A stretch of 64,000 nucleotides of DNA from Eumeta japonica (GCA_005406025.1 BGZK01000101.1:558001-622000); one strand, 5' to 3'. Positions 11,661-23,450 are shown, numbered from the stretch's first letter. Notes: generated by a model not told the origin, from the letters alone. Program-made: numbers and translations.

Positions 11661-12924
11661 GTAATCGGTATTTTGCCCTTTCTGGCGAAAAAAAAATCTG
11701 TATTTTTTTTGACGAACTCATATTTTATAGATGAATCTCTTGTCGTTACAGGGCGCACGTCATTTTTTTTTGTTATTCGTTATAAATATTTCATTAAATA
11801 TACAAGACACATTGTAGTTATACAATAACAAATAAATTTTTCAAAGTAGAAATCAATTTTAACAAAACTTACAACAAACCAATACCTTTATTGAAAATGT
11901 AAATATATTTTTTTTTATTCAATTAAAATATTAAACATCCACATGATCATTTTCAATTTTGTTGCAAATATATTTTAAATTGTATAATCATAGTTAATAC
12001 TATATTTAGTGGTTAAGGCAATTCGAAAGTGTAATATTACGCTACGTTTTCAAGTTTCTATTGTCACACGTCACAAATGGTCATACTTCTACGCCGCGCG
12101 TGCACTTCTCGGACAATTATTGCTTTGGTAGTCCTCCACGGTGACATTAAGGGAGCGAACGATCTCATAAACTGCCAAGAATATGAGTATATTATCCAAG
12201 TTTCACAATAACAATAAAAATATGCGCAATTCCTTGTCCAGAGTGAAAAATTGGACTTGGAGCAGTTAACTTCACCATTACATAACTTCACGTAATCTCA
12301 TTCCGGCACAAGCGGAATGAATCTTGGTCTTGAGTAAACTATACATTTTTTTTTTACTATTTCGATATGTGAGTTTTAATACGTTTTTCGGTGAATATCG
12401 ATTCACGGAGCCGTATTGAACGGTAAACGTTCTTAAAGTTTTCTTTTTTTTTTGTGATTCACCAACAACTCATTGGCCGCAGCCGCCGCTGTTTTATGCC
12501 CCGTGAAAGTCTGAATCTTCAATCTGTCATCTCAATCTACTTTCCGGATTTTGATTGCAACCTCGAATCGGAATCACTGGGACGGATATTACCTTCTTAA
12601 TAGAAAACTTTCTGTCCCTTTTTTTTTAAAGGTAACAAGGTTATATCCGAAATTGGATAAAGTGCTAAGTGGGTGCCAACCGCAGGGTGTAGGTACAGTC
12701 CGTGTAAAGAATGAAAGTGAACGTCGAACTTTAAATACGTCTTAGAACCTTCGAGTAAAATTGAAATTTCTTCTTCTCAATTGAAAAATTTTCAATTAGT
12801 GCACTTTAAATATTTTACTAGCCCAATTTTACAGCACATTATCATTACCGTGATTTTTTTTTAATAAGTCATATGTAACTGAAGTAGAAGATATTTTTTA
12901 CCGTACTCACGATACATTCATATT
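11661..12924. other. AT-rich stretch, moderately GC-rich at 12060-12320 and 12470-12760
   Basis: No gene is supported. Bases 12298-12318 hold a small hairpin, CATTCCG...CGGAATG. Frames of 64-75 codons at 12064-12291 (minus) and 12551-12745 (plus) have no recognisable content. Confidence 0.3.
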
Positions 12925-13047
12925 ACACACACACGTACACACGCTCGCACACAAGCACGCACTCAACCACACACACGTACACACACATACATATGTATAC
13001 ACATTGTGCGACTGTGTGTGACGTGTCGTGCGTGCGTGTGTGTATGT
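12925..13047. repeat. CA-rich block facing a TG-rich block
   Basis: CACACACACGTACACACGCT-type sequence (12925-12990) is followed after CATACATATGTATACAC by GTGTGTGACGTGTCGTGCGTGCGTGTGTGTATG (shown here in part only by its words, 13010-13047). The two halves are rough complements, so the block is a large imperfect palindrome that could fold or form Z-DNA. Confidence 0.75.
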
Positions 13048-13691
13048 ATAAATCGACATATTAGGTTCAAGTTTTGCGAAATTGAAAATTATAATAGTTA
13101 TGAAAAGTGGATTGTGGAAACATTTATACTGTTTTTTTCACTATTTTCTATAAGTTATACCCTATTGGTAGGGAATTTCAGTATAACAATCGGCACAGAG
13201 TGAAGCCACTCCATAAGCAGGTTTTTGAACACCAGTTACGAGAGACATTACAGGGAATTATGTAATCACTACACAAATACTGAAACGCACATTGAAAAAT
13301 ATTAATAAATTGGAAAAATGTTTACTTCATCCACTTTACATCGTTCTCCGATTTCATAAAATGTTCAACAATTAAAGTGTTGAATCCTCAAAACAAACAA
13401 TTATCTTGTTTACTTTGTACTCTTTGTTTCTTCATTACTAAGTTCGTTCGTCATTACTAAGTTCTACAAAATAGCACTTACTAGAGTCGTGTACGCCCTT
13501 GCAAGGTAAATTTCGGAGAAAGAAAATGTTATCTTTAACGACTTTCATCCACTTTCTCTAAATTTAGATTCTTGAGGCACGTCTCAAAATAATTTCCAAG
13601 AACTTTGTAAGAAGTGGAGGAGCAGTTAAGTAAAAAGTTGCTGAAAACGTTTTTTAATAATATTTATTTTTACTCGATAGAAAGAAGTGTA

Positions 13692-13757
13692 ATTTATATA
13701 TATATTGTTTCATATATAAATATATTGTTTCTGTTATATAAATATATTGTTTCTGTT
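13692..13757. repeat. 20-22-bp tandem repeat, three copies
   Basis: TATATTGTTT recurs at 13701, 13721 and 13743, the last two copies continuing as TATATTGTTTCTGTT. The spacers are ATATAAA words. Confidence 0.75.
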
Positions 13758-13841
13758 CTAGATAAATAAAAATTAAATGCTATAAAGGGATTTCTTTTTA
13801 TGGAACGAAGTCACATTGGAACACGTCACAAGCAAAGGAAC

Positions 13842-13887
13842 AAGTTCAGCGAAGACATACGCATAAGCGAATGTCTTCGCTGAACTT
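13842..13887. other. 17-bp perfect inverted repeat (hairpin)
   Basis: AAGTTCAGCGAAGACAT (13842-13858) is followed by a 12-base loop and its exact complement at 13871-13887. The stem is unusually GC-containing for the surroundings and has no mismatch. The flanks do not extend the pairing. It could be a small-RNA precursor or a recent fold-back duplication. Confidence 0.8.
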
Positions 13888-13946
13888 TGAAAAATTAATT
13901 TTTCATTTGCATTTACTAAATGACTGTTTATATTTGTAAGTGTATT

Positions 13947-14102
13947 GACGCTTGCCTGCAACATGCATTAATATGCAGCGTGCAGCCCACCGCTGACCCT
14001 CGAATCTGTTCTTCCACATCGAATCCATATCCAAAGAAATGAATATTGATTCGAGAGAATTGACAGATATCGAACACCTAAGCTAGTGTTAATTTTTTAT
14101 TT
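13947..14102 (+). mobile_element. Solo arm of the fold-back MITE
   Basis: The segment GACGCTTGCCTGCAACATGC ... GCTGACCCTCGAAT ... TATTGATTCGAGAG ... GACAGATATCGAACACC matches the left arm of the MITE at 30542-31003 for about 150 bases. The opposite arm is missing, so this is a deletion derivative or a half-element. Confidence 0.75.
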
Positions 14103-14204
14103 TAATAACATATAAATGTATAAAAGGTTTTATCTTAATTTTGCTATTACTAATTAACTATATAAGCGATTAAGATAAACTTTATAGAAAGTGGCTGTTT
14201 TTCT

Positions 14205-14575
14205 GCTGTTCGTGCACATATCTAAAATTGCTGAATGGGTCTTAATGTGGTTTTTACGGGTAGATAAACCTTAGCTTGGGGCCGATTTAAATCAACCTCC
14301 TGAAAAAAAAGTTACAGTTGGTGAGAGTTAATACAGTTGTATAATGTATATAGACTTTCCCACCCATAAAAACTCTATTTCATAGTAATATAATCTACAT
14401 TTTATTTTAATAATAGCTTTTATCCCGGTGTCTTACAAATTGGAAACGTGAACGTTATCTGAACTGAAAAACCGAGAACGAGTTTGGAATTTACAGCGCG
14501 ATCTTTCCATGTAAGAGATGAAGGAACACATTCTATCTCCACGAAGCCACGGGCAAAAAGCTTCTATATACATAA
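14205..14575 (+). repeat. Interspersed repeat with a GAAGCCACGGGCAAAAAGC end
   Basis: The segment contains GCTGAATGGGTCTTAATGTG, CGGGTAGATAAACCTTAGCT and ACCTCCTGAAAAAAAAG. It ends at 14541-14562 with ACGAAGCCACGGGCAAAAAG. This ending is the complement of the CGCGGCT(T)CGCCCGCGTGG-type head seen at 19125 and 20545, a family widespread in moths. Confidence 0.5.
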
Positions 14576-15660
14576 AACAAATAAGCCTAAGTAACATTAT
14601 TCAAATTTATTTATTCAGTATTTAAAGTAAAGTAGCTAAAGATATTTCTTACACTGGTTCAAAACTTGAGGAAGTTCAGAATTTCGTATCAAATATTCAG
14701 TAGAGTAATAATGTTAAGAGAGAATATTGAGAATGATTCTAGGATTTATATTGTATTTGAATATCGATATTTTTGATTTATGGAAAATATGTCGCTGTGC
14801 AAATACAAATAAAATTTTAAACATATAAAATTTTATGTTGTAAAAACCAGAGCCAGAGTTAATTACATTAAAAACTGTTACATTATGTTGGAGAAATTAA
14901 CTTTTTTGCCTTTTTTCTATAATTACTAGAGTTTTATAAAAGATTTCTAATATTAAAAATAAAACATGGTATTTTTGCTTTAATCCAATAGAATGTAAAT
15001 AAAGCAGACGTCTCCCTAATTCATTCTACCATAGCGTTTACTGGTACTAGTAGTAGTAGTAAAACTTTTCTCAGAAACAAATAATGAACAATACCCATTA
15101 TATGAATTAGACAGTACTTGCATATTATATTACAGATAAGGATGGAATAAAAAGTCTATTGCATTAGTTATAAGATGGGTTTACTCATATCCAAATATGA
15201 AACTCTTAATTAATCCATGGGATGTTTCCGTTATACAGAACTTATTCAAAATATTAAGAAATTCTAAATACATAAAGTAAACACATATACAAGTCAAATT
15301 TAAACCAAAAAATTAGCTATTGAAAATCAAGAAAATCAGCGTCGTTATAGTTTTCTCAAGAAGATAATATAAGGATATTTCGAAGCATTTGCTTCATAAA
15401 CAGGAAAACGTTTCTACTTTATTAAAGGTGGAAAAGGACCAAGTTACTTCTTTATTATTTTTTTTGGAGAAAACCGTATGCCAAAAATAAAAGCCTCAGA
15501 ATCCAATAACTGTTTACAAAACAAATAAATTTATTTCATTTATTAAACATTTCCTTTACGAAAAATGACACGTACGTTTATTGAATGTCAAATATTTATT
15601 TTTAAACATTTTAACCACAAAGTAATATTTCTTTAAGTAAAATGTGTTTTCATATTTAAT
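14576..15660. other. AT-rich stretch, nothing recognised
   Basis: Only a short AGT microsatellite near 15046-15060 is visible. No supported frame or repeat. Confidence 0.4.
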
Positions 15661-15672
15661 GTTCATGTCTCA

Positions 15673-15942
15673 GTGAAATTGCAAAAATGCGCTGGTGATG
15701 AAATGAGATCTGGGGATGCCCAATTGAGTTATGTCGGACTCCTGCCAACTAAAACTCCATGGCGTCCTCCTCGTAGCCTTATGCCGGAGCCTCTTGTGCG
15801 CTTGCGCATTCATCCGCTATCACAGCGGCGTCAAATCTTTATGTTTAACCCTGACGGCAAAAGAAAGATTGTGAAAATGCGCAGCGATCATCTTTTGCCC
15901 GTGAATGGATGGCGGACTTCCTCAATCCCATCGAGCTTATAA
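15673..15942 (+). other. Isolated 89-codon reading frame in a GC-richer block, unidentified
   Basis: A plus frame starts at a weakly placed ATG inside GTGAAATTGC-type sequence and ends at TAA in CGAGCTTATAAAG; an AATAAA lies about 20 bases past the stop. It is Arg- and Pro-rich, with TPWRPPRSLMPEP and NPDGKRKIVKMRSDHLLPV. It is much richer in GC than the DNA around it. I recognise no domain. It could be a decayed retroelement 3' end, a small exon or chance. Confidence 0.25.
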
Positions 15943-17035
15943 AGTACTTGGAAAAATAAAATTTAAAATGTTAAACTAGCCGACATTTTATTTAATTTTA
16001 CTCTCTATGATGGCAAAAATATTTCTGAAAATATCATCGCGTTATCATTTGTAAGATAAAGAAAACGGTAATCAATGGCACTATAAACTAAATAGTTCGA
16101 CTTGTTATTGGATCATAAGTACTAGCTCTTTAAGATTTAGGTAATACCATAGGTCAAAAGCTACCTAGTAGATAATATTTTAATCCCAAGGTTATCGCGT
16201 CAGGAGAGCGCAAATTAAAATAGGAAGTTAAAAGCAGCTATTCCTTCTCCAACAGCATACTTTTATTATTGCTAGGTATAAGCATTGTCTCTTTTATGTC
16301 ATTCCTTTTATTTCTATACGTCCCACATCCATACTTCCAAATAGCTAGCGCGTGCACGAATCATGTGGTGTGCGGTATGCAATGCGCGGAGTGTGACTAA
16401 ATGCGACGACTCGAATGGGCAAACACGTGAGTGCACACGTCGTTGACGTTGTTTCTCTGTTGTAAATCTTCCTGAGTAAATTAATTGAAACTTAAACTCA
16501 ACGATTAGATATTGATGTCTTGATGTTTACTTAAATTGCCCATAGGTAGTTTACTTGTATGTAAATTTCATACTTTACCGTTTTTAGTGATATTCTGTTA
16601 TTTTATTTATCCGTTTGGACGTCCCCCGTCGCAACGACGCTCAGATCGAAATATTGCCTACTACCTAAATTAAACTCGTAGGGCCAGTATATGCTTTTTT
16701 TTAGTTTATGCACTTTTCGTTTGTTAGAGAATTTTTATATTTTTAATTTAAGCTTTATTTTCCACTCTTAAACTTGTATATTAATGACGTTGTTAACTAC
16801 TCTCATATCATTCAGACCTCAGTACGCTTCTCTCTTTAGTTTGAGTAAGAAAACAGGATTATAACAATAAGGTTGACTTCAAACCATTCCCTAGTAGACC
16901 TTATACGAAACAAAGCTGTTTATAATACGTAATTACTGTTAAAATTACTGCGCAAATCTCAGAACGCACAAAAATCGTTAATTCACGTTTGTTTTTTAAT
17001 GAAATTCCAATGTATACTTTTTGGATTTGTTATTA
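15943..17035. other. AT-rich stretch with a CACGTG-containing block
   Basis: At 16335-16450 a GC-richer block carries AGCGCGTGCACGAATCATGT and, near 16425, CACGTGAGTGCACACGTCGT, which includes a perfect E-box (CACGTG) and a second ACACGTC. This may bind bHLH factors; nothing else is supported. Confidence 0.3.
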
Positions 17036-17345
17036 TATCTTGAAAACCATACAGGATTGCAGTAAATTTGATAACCATTACGGAAAGTCCAAATGCGAAC
17101 AAGTTGTTCTGTTATGGAGATCCAGTACCGACTTCCAGCTCTTTCATCAAATTCTGAAAATCTATTATAGCCAAAGAGCATCTCACGGCAAATCCAAGAA
17201 TCCTAAATACGATTTGCATACGTTGATCAGTTATTTCCAGTAACAACCTTCCAACTCTGACATCAACCCCTGAAAATCAATCATTGCTAAAAAGCATTTT
17301 GAAATACTCCAACAAGCCCTAACAAGCTTAAAATACGTAATTCTT
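17036..17345. repeat. 116-bp degenerate tandem repeat, left block
   Basis: The word CTTCCAGCTCT.TCATCAA followed by TCTGAAAATC occurs at about 17132. It recurs as CTTCCAACTCTGACATCAA with CCTGAAAATC at about 17248, 116 bases later. Each is preceded by GATTTGCATACGTTGATCAGTTAT or a decayed form. A partial third unit lies upstream. The same unit resumes at 18476. Confidence 0.6.
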
Positions 17346-17879
17346 AAATTCAAATTCTTTATTTTGTACGTTATAATATAACACTTGAAATAGGTCACAA
17401 CATTTAAAGCATTTACATTTTATTTTTAATATCATCAGTTTCTTTTAATTACGACTCGTTAGTAAGGCAGTTATTCTTCAAAAAAAACGAGAAAGAAATT
17501 TTAGAATAGCCCTTTTGAAACCAAAATTATATAGAATTAGAAACATGTATATAATTATATTTATATAACTATTACAAAAAAAAAACCTGTAGGAAATCAA
17601 GCTCATTACGTCCATTTATCCTCTAAATATTCAGAGATTGTATAAGACCTCTTTGTGCAAAGTGCTTGATAAATACTTTACTAAGCAAGCTTTTGCTTAA
17701 TTAATTAATATAACGATAAATTTGAATATCTTGAGTAATATTATTGAACACGCGCACACAGAGCCCCCTAAATGAATTCGTGACCCTATGCAGTCGTCTA
17801 ACATGTAAATACAGTTTATTTTGTAAAATTTTGGTAAATGAACGATTTTGGTAAATAAAATGTGATGCCAGTTAAAATT
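17346..17879. other. AT-rich stretch, nothing recognised
   Basis: No coding frame, hairpin or array of note between the tandem block and the retrotransposon fragment. Confidence 0.4.
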
Positions 17880-18475
17880 CATATTTCTTTAAATTTACTT
17901 CTAACGGGTCCACTTTTGCAAAAGGAAAATTCTGTAAAAATCCGCAGCATGGCTCTAAAGCAGGATGCCATATGCCATCAAGTTATGGAAGCAGCCAAAA
18001 TAAACCAATATGGCGGTTTAACTATCAGACATTTTTATTATCGTTTTAAGTATTATCTTTTTATGCAACAAAGCTAATCCTTTTCGCCAACTTACCGATA
18101 TGAGGACTCCATTGAAGTATTTTGATCTAAAGTAACACCCCGGAATATATTAGTGTCAACAAGCTCTATTTTTTCGTTTCTTAATGAAATAATACCATAT
18201 CAATTTATCACATTCAGAAGTGATAATTCCACACATTTTGTTTTCTTCCTATTAAGAAGTGAATTAAAAATATTAGACCATTTAGGAAATGGGAATGTAC
18301 ACATCGTCATAATCGAATGGATGTCTTTTAACTTTGAGTAGTAACGAAGTATCATCTGCAAACGTACTTGCTCTTAAATATTCTTAACAAGGTTAGGTAA
18401 GTCATTAATATAAACTAAAAACAGAAACGGACCGAGGCTAGATCCCTGTTGCGCCCCCGTTCTGTTAAGAAATTT
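17880..18475 (-). pseudogene. Reverse transcriptase fragment of a second LINE family
   Basis: The minus strand reads GAQQGSSLGPFLFLVYINDL at 18400-18459, the polymerase motif B of I/Jockey-like LINEs. It is followed by TFADDTSLLL near 18336-18366, the catalytic F-A-D-D box. Further on come KTKCVELSL and IELVDTNIFRGVTLD, and then YF.CFHNLMAYGILL near 17965-18012. All are in the right order for one polymerase but scattered over frames with stops, so it is dead. Both catalytic aspartates survive. Its ends are fixed by 116-bp repeat sequence on the right and unclear on the left. It is distinct from the 1.9-5.2 kb and 27.8-28.1 kb elements. Confidence 0.88.
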
Positions 18476-18710
18476 CAGTACAACCTTCCAGCTCCGTCAT
18501 CAGACAATGAAAAAGGCTCATATCTACAGTATATCTCAAAATAATTCCAATAAGCTCAAATACGATTTAAACATGATAATCCGTTATAGAGTTCCTTACC
18601 TACCTTCTGGCTTCATTATCAGATCATTCTAATGATATCACATTATCGTATGGTCATCAGAACTACACACAATTGCCAAGTTAAAAGTGTGTTTTTACTC
18701 TCCGAGATCC
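18476..18710. repeat. 116-bp degenerate repeat, right block
   Basis: AACCTTCCAGCTCCGTCATC at about 18483 and TACCTTCTGGCTTCATTATC at about 18600 repeat the unit of 17036-17345, with AAGCTCAAATACGATTTAAA between them. Spacing is again about 116 bases. Confidence 0.55.
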
Positions 18711-19124
18711 TGTTACTTAGATATACGCAAGTAAAGCTCATAAAGCGTGTTAAAAATAGGAACTAACAAGTACTCGCGAAACACAAAACTCAATAGAAAT
18801 TACGTGGATATAAAAACTTCTTAATATAATAATTAATTATGCAAATTAGTTTCGTACAACGGGACTACTTCATAATTTAAAGCAAAATAAACTCCAATTA
18901 TAAATGAATCCAACTTTTAATTACACTATTTTGCAGTTTCGTTCATTATAAATAACTTGATATAAAGTTAGTAATTAGTAATATTCAGTCGGTTCATTAG
19001 GACCTAATTTGAAATTCTAGGCCTTTGAGAGTATTCTTCGGAAATTTCTTAATGAATACATTATTAATCTGAGTGTCATCTAAATAACAAGCGCATTAAA
19101 TTAGAGAAGTATATGTACTTATCA
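18711..19124. other. AT-rich stretch, nothing recognised
   Basis: No supported feature. Confidence 0.4.
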
Positions 19125-19765
19125 TTACGCTGGCTTTCGCCCGTGACTTCACCCGTCTAGAAATACGAACCTTCTCCTTTTATTTCCACCTTTTACGTAG
19201 TACCACGACCCCGACACCGACCCCGCTCTCGATTCCGATGTCGCTTTCACGTTCGATTTCTATCTCGCTTTTGAACTAAATCCTGATTCCGATGTCGCTT
19301 GCACGCTTGTTTTCTTGCTCGCTTTTGAACTAGATCCTGATTCCGATGTCGCTTTCACGCTCGATTTCTATCTCGCTTTTAAACTAGATCCTAATTCCGA
19401 TGTCCCTTTCACGCTCGTTTTCTGTCTCGCTTTTGAACTAGATCCTGATTCAGATGTCGCTTTTGATTGCAATTCCGGTTCAATTCCATCTAATCCCAAA
19501 GGAACGCGTAATATTACACCGACAACATATGTGAAACCACAATTTTTTTTTATTGAAATGCTGTTGCTTCCACTCCTAATCCCAATCTCGTTCCGACATT
19601 CCGGTTTCTGGATGGTTCCGCAATTTCGATCTTGGAGTTGTGTTTTTCGCGATCCTTATTTTAACAACAATGTCCGATAGAGGACGAAAATCGAGGTGTT
19701 CTGATATCGACATCGGAAGCGGAATTAAAATCAAGATTAGAACTTGGACCGAAATCGATAACATA
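19125..19765 (+). repeat. Pyrimidine-rich interspersed repeat family E, copy 1
   Basis: It opens with GCTGGCTTTCGCCCGTGACTTC, close to the CGCGGCTTCGCCCGCGTGG head of a common moth repeat. It continues as long C/T-rich sequence made of GATTCCGATxx and TTCCGGTT-type words, including the 54-bp tandem array. Near 19695-19760 the strand bias reverses to GGAAGCGGAATTAAAATC. Related blocks are at 20545, 40330 and 54615. Confidence 0.55.
19231..19466 (+). repeat. 54-bp tandem repeat open in one frame
   Basis: GATTCCGATGTCGC starts at 19231, 19285, 19339, 19393 (AATTCCGATGTCCC) and 19447 (GATTCAGATGTCGC), so the period is exactly 54. Because 54 is a multiple of three, one frame stays open and would give an 18-residue repeat such as LAFELDPDSDVAFTLDFY. 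Unit differences are mostly single bases. There is no good start context or signal, so translation is doubtful. Confidence 0.85.
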
Positions 19766-20544
19766 ATTGCAGCGTGATTGGTCGATACACAAGATAAACA
19801 AATTCATAGCATGCCCACGCAGGCGCAGCGGTGGATGTAAGCTAATATTTTTTTATAAAATTATATCGTAGCCATCAAATTACATAAAAAGTAGTTCGCT
19901 TCGTCGTTCCTCCTTTAATTTCCTCTCGCCTTTTCTGTCCTTATCGTTCTTCTGCGATACTCACGACTGATACGCTGTTGGCATCGTCGCTGTAACGGAC
20001 GTTTTTCATTTTACATAATGAACGCTTTTCATTGCAAACAGTCATAAACTATTATAAAGCATTATTTGTGTTGATCAATCCACCGATGACAGTGCCGGAT
20101 GGAAATCCGTGGTAGTGAAACGAGATCTCCATCAGGTATTAGGCCTCGGGAGGGCCTGAGACAACAGCCACAGAAGGAACGGTATCCTGACCTCCTATAT
20201 TTCTCATTAACGATCTTAACGCATGAAGGCCATTTCGCTCCCTTGGAATCCCATACAGTCATAGGAACTGTGCGACCCGTACAAGCAGCAATATCATTTC
20301 AAGATCGAATTGATGAAGAAATGTAAATTGATACCAGGTCGTCATGGAAACGGTGAGGCATTGAATGGGATATATCAGCGTCTTTTATGAAATTAATGAA
20401 AACGTGATAAAGTAATCTTCCAATTTTCTGCCTAAATAACTCGCAAATCCCCTGATATTACACGAGGAGAATTACGTTCCCGTTAATACAAATCCGTAGC
20501 TCAAGCAGACATAACATAAAGCACATATCTATGTGTATACGAAA
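19766..20544. other. Mixed stretch, nothing recognised
   Basis: A moderately GC-rich part at 20085-20330 is open on both strands for 66-75 codons without recognisable content. The words AGGTATTAGGCCTCGGGAGG and GAAGGCCATTTCGCTCCCTT suggest an old repeat. No gene is supported. Confidence 0.3.
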
Positions 20545-20795
20545 TAATAGCTTTGGCTCGCGGCTGCGCCCGCGTGGACGTCGAATTAATTCTTTAATTT
20601 TTTTTATTGACCGATCACAGTGTCAACCACCATCTCACTCTCGTTACTGCTTTCTATTCCGACCCTAGCCCCACTTTTGTTTCCGATCCCGGTCGCGGAC
20701 TAGAAATGGGTTCTGTGAAAAATGTGGATAACGTGAAAAAAATAGAAGCAAAACGGAATAAAAACCATCCTATAAATTCGCTCCGAAGTTTATAA
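20545..20795 (+). repeat. Pyrimidine-rich interspersed repeat family E, copy 2
   Basis: It opens with TTGGCTCGCGGCTGCGCCCG and CGTGGACGTC, followed by C/T-rich CTATTCCGACCCTAGCCCC and GTTTCCGATCCCGGTCG, then GGGTTCTGTGAAAAATG. The head is a good match to the moth repeat terminus whose complement ends the 14205-14575 segment. Confidence 0.6.
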
Positions 20796-21065
20796 TCATC
20801 CCAAATTTCATGAAATTTCTAGATAACTTTGACGGGGCTCGCGAACAAATTCACATGCAGACAGATAAATATTTAAAAATTTTAAATACCATCGAAACGT
20901 ATTCCATCAAGGTTTCTAATACCAAGAGTAGTTTTTTTTCAAACACTTTTAACATACAGACTTTTTTCTCTACCGTTTTGTATAGTAAGAAAAGCATGAA
21001 CATAAATTATTAAAAATAAATAAACACAAAAAAATTCGAAGATCAAAACATTTAACCAAAAAAAA

Positions 21066-21129
21066 AAGCTCCATAACCTATAGGATTTTTTTTAAATATA
21101 TAAAAATTATCCTATTGGTTAAAGAGCTT
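21066..21129. other. 21-bp imperfect hairpin
   Basis: AAGCTCCATAACCTATAGGAT (21066-21086) pairs with 21109-21129 with three mismatches around a 22-base AT loop. Confidence 0.65.
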
Positions 21130-23450
21130 TATAGAGAATTATAGAAAAAAAAGCATCATGCAATGCCTTTTTGTTCGATAAAATATATTTGCTACGATAT
21201 AACTTGAATATTATAATGTATCACAGGCGGGACCAACCCTACAACCTTAAGGTATTCAATGGTGGTTTCAGTGTTGGTTTATCAGTGGCGGATATGAAAA
21301 TCAATTTAAATACATAACAACAAATACCGGTACAGTGATTTTCGTTGGGTGGAATATTTTGTATGACCATAATGACAGACCTAGATATGGGATACATGTT
21401 GATAAATTATTGCTATCGAACCACACTGTATGGCTACAGTTTGCGCATAATTTAGTTGACGGACGGACGGCGCATATTTTAACCGTGGATGGCTGTTTCT
21501 ATATTAAATGTTTAATCCAAATTTTGAAATTGAACTTTTTTAGCAAGGGTAAGTCTAAAGTTTTGGTAACGGAAATTGTAACGAGAGGGCAGCACAGTCG
21601 TAACAAACACTTTCAGGGTCAATGACCCAATTGGAACAACCCTTAACGGTCAGTGTCCTTTTTTGAGACATGGCATTACGCCGACGAATTAAAGAGTTTT
21701 TCGTGTAATTTTTAATACATTTATAAAACCTCTTTTGCTCGTGTTATTTTATCGAGTCTAGAGATTTAAAGTGGAAAAGTTAATCAAAAATATAATTTTA
21801 TACAAATTATGGCGAAAATGAATAAATAAGTTAATAAAAGATAATAGATGTAATAAATTCTTCATCACTAATTATTTTAATTATCAAAGAAGTTTTGCTT
21901 CTTCTGTGAGCTTATGACGCTGAGGCTCATACTTATTTTGATGACAACGTCTTAAATTAGAGTCACTTTAAAGTGTAAAACGTAACGATGAGTCAATACT
22001 CAAGATGAAAATTAGCATAGCTTGCAAATGTAATTGTAATATTTGTATATAAATACGTATGTATAATAAAAGTTAATATGAAATTCAGATGTATAAATTA
22101 ATGTTTTAAATATAATTCTTTGCTATTATTTCATCACTATACGAATGAATATTTTCTTCAAAGTGTTGTCACGTAAACTTTCGAGGGCTCATACTTATGA
22201 AATTTTTATTATTTTTTAATAAATTAAAGAAAAATTTTATAATTAATATAGAATTGTAGACTACTATCACTACTTTCTGAAATTGCGTCCATGAGTAAAA
22301 ATAGAGAAAGATTCACTCATACCTCAAACTCACTTTGACTCAACATCAAAATGAGGCTGGGAAACGAGTTCGATTTATTTTGTTCAAAATCTTAGACATC
22401 GCTTACAGAAATTTAACATTTACATTGAAAAATCAACCTACAACTGCATTATAATGAATAAACTTCCACAAAACAGGTCTCAACTCAAAATAATAAACTA
22501 ATCAAAGCACCGCTTTATTACAACAAACGAACCCCGATGAGTTTACAGTCCGATCTCGACACGCATTTCGAACTAATAAGTTTTTGAGGCCCCGTTTGCT
22601 TTGAAGCCTGACGTCTCAAGGGGATGGCACGTTTACACTGAAGCTTCGAGAGTTATTTACGTTTTGAAATACATTGAATTCGGAATCGATTGCCAACGTT
22701 GCTTTTCTAAAGCAATTTAAGTATCCATTGACAATTCTAATTTTTTATGAAATGAAATTATCATTTTAAACGCAAATCGAAAGGCGTATTGTTGGAAAGG
22801 ATGAAGGCGGATGAAATATACATATATGTATGTATATATATCTACAGCATGTATTATACATTTGCCCCTTTCATTCTTCCGAAACGAAGAAGCCTATTTA
22901 CACTTGTATACTAAATTTACTAAATAATTTATTTCTATATACATCAACAATACAGCAGTTACACATGTGTAAGCTTGGTTGAATTACTTGATAGATTTTT
23001 ATGTTTATTAAGAAATCTAACAAGTAAATAATTTTCCAAAAATTATGATGAAAAAAATTAAACATAACATAAAATAAAAAATCAAAATACTATAGGATAT
23101 ACATTGTGAAAATTATTATAAAAATCTGTTCATCACATATACCTCCAAAATTTTTAATTTTTAATGCTATCAATACATTCATTATGCAAATTTCATTTCA
23201 ATCCAAAACGGCTATACATGGCAAATATCTTTAATGTTATAATCTATTCCATCATTAAACGAATCCTACATTTTAATTTTACGTACACATATTTGATAAA
23301 GTGAAACGCTGTCTTGGTTTTAATCTATTAAAACTAAGACAGCGAACTCGCTCATGTAAAGCCACACCACGCTCGAAGGAATCCGGCGATCGTCAAATCA
23401 AACATGTCTGGTTTCGTCGCCGTCTTTGATAGTTAATTTCGTGACGAGAT
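21130..23450. other. AT-rich stretch, nothing firmly recognised
   Basis: A plus frame of 96 codons at 21335-21625 has no recognisable domain. Bases 22520-22700 are GC-richer and look less decayed (GAAGCCTGACGTCTCAAGGG). A TATACATATATGTATG block lies near 22815. No gene is supported. Confidence 0.35.
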
